NCBI GenBank assembly: GCA_963921425.1
Contig: OY992834.1
Coordinates: 9,779,271-9,843,270 of the forward strand
Source of the DNA: Dryas octopetala
Lineage: Eukaryota; Streptophyta; Magnoliopsida; Rosales; Rosaceae
DNA: 64,000 bases
Reading direction: 5' to 3'
A program made the translations under genes and the position numbers. The notes beneath the pieces were generated by a model. It ran no database searches and was not told the origin of the DNA. It saw only the letters and a list, made by a program, of their open reading frames with translations. Positions 63,443-64,000 of the stretch are shown piece by piece. The first letter of the stretch is position 1. Each line of letters starts with the position of its first letter.

Positions 63443-64000
63443 CTATCACAAGTCACGAGATCGGTAGAACAACCTCTTAATGGTAGCAATTTTTAGGTTG
63501 GTTGTAGCTGGTAAGAGAGATTTAAAATCTTTGAAAAAAATTCTATATTTGTTTAGTGATCTCTCTTGGAAAATATTCTCATGTACTTTATTTTTAGTTA
63601 CGCGTGTTGTCATGCTACTCAGCATGGCAGCATGCATTATTTTTTTCTCTCCTTCCATTAAGAACCGCTATCAAAATTCACGAGATCAGTAGAACCACCA
63701 CTTAATGGTAGTATTTTGAAGGTTGCCAACTTGGCATTATAGCTGGTGAGGAAGATGGAAACTTGTTAGAAGACAAAATTGTATATTATGATTGACTTTT
63801 TGAATTTCTCTCATTTATTTCAATTTCAGTTATTCGTGTCACCGTGTTAGAAAGCATGGGGGCACGTATTATTTTTTTCTTTCATTTCATTAAGAACCGC
63901 TACCAAAAGTCACGAGATCAGTTGAACACCCATTTATTGGTAGTGATTTTTAGATTGTCAACTAGGCACTGTAGCTAGTAAGGAAGATGGGAAACTTGTA
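63443..64000. repeat. Tandem repeat, period about 228 bp, at the right edge
   Basis: Three consecutive units start at 63443, 63668 and 63900 with CTATCACAAGTCACGAGATC, CTATCAAAATTCACGAGATC and CTACCAAAAGTCACGAGATC. The first two are 225 and 232 bp long and end in CATTAAGAACCG; the third is cut by the window. Shared blocks include TTAATGGTAG, AGCTGGT, AGCATGG and ATTATTTTTTTCT. A 70-codon frame on each strand here is a by-product. Confidence 0.85.

Overview
This is nuclear DNA of a flowering plant, almost certainly a eudicot. Genes have many short exons with GT..AG introns, base composition is AT-rich, and transposons of several classes are nested in one another. The best-matching proteins are plant-specific (NAD-malic enzyme beta subunit, DGD2, DUF313-type B3 factors). 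I cannot name the species. All exon coordinates were built by hand from splice sites and reading-frame continuity.

Layout. 1-5.6 kb: a decayed B3-domain gene fragment, then a pol-deleted Ty3/gypsy-like retroelement carrying two minisatellites, ending in a 200-base run of N. 5.9-28.5 kb: a tandem triplication of a short-chain dehydrogenase/reductase (SDR) gene, all copies on the minus strand and all apparently intact (299 codons each). Copies 1 and 2 are followed by the first exon of an unidentified gene; copy 3 lost that part. The array is full of datable insertions: a 6.7-kb CACTA transposon with a perfect 3-bp target duplication inside copy 2's downstream exon, a Mutator-type MITE (9-bp duplication) and a Harbinger/Tourist-type MITE (3-bp duplication) in the third intron of copies 1 and 3 but not 2, a probable solo LTR inside the latter MITE in copy 3, and about 3.1 kb of foreign DNA upstream of copy 2 that carries a broken presenilin fragment.

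29-61 kb: an ordinary single-copy gene neighbourhood. In order: mitochondrial NAD-malic enzyme 59-kDa/beta-type subunit (19 exons, minus), a small membrane protein resembling a plant mitochondrial complex I subunit (minus), a Rossmann-fold dTDP-4-dehydrorhamnose reductase/MAT2B-like protein (minus), a DUF313-type B3 transcription factor (plus), a conserved membrane protein of unknown function (minus), digalactosyldiacylglycerol synthase 2 (plus), and the first exon of a further plus-strand gene. From memory, NAD-ME2, the Rossmann protein and DGD2 are neighbours on Arabidopsis chromosome 4 (At4g00570, At4g00560, At4g00550), so this block looks like conserved microsynteny. 61.4-64 kb: AT-rich repeats and the start of a tandem array with a period of about 228 bp that runs off the window.

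The genes do not form a pathway. The most informative part is the SDR array, whose nested insertions and breakpoints allow a relative chronology to be read directly from the sequence. I did not find a convincing new biochemical system.
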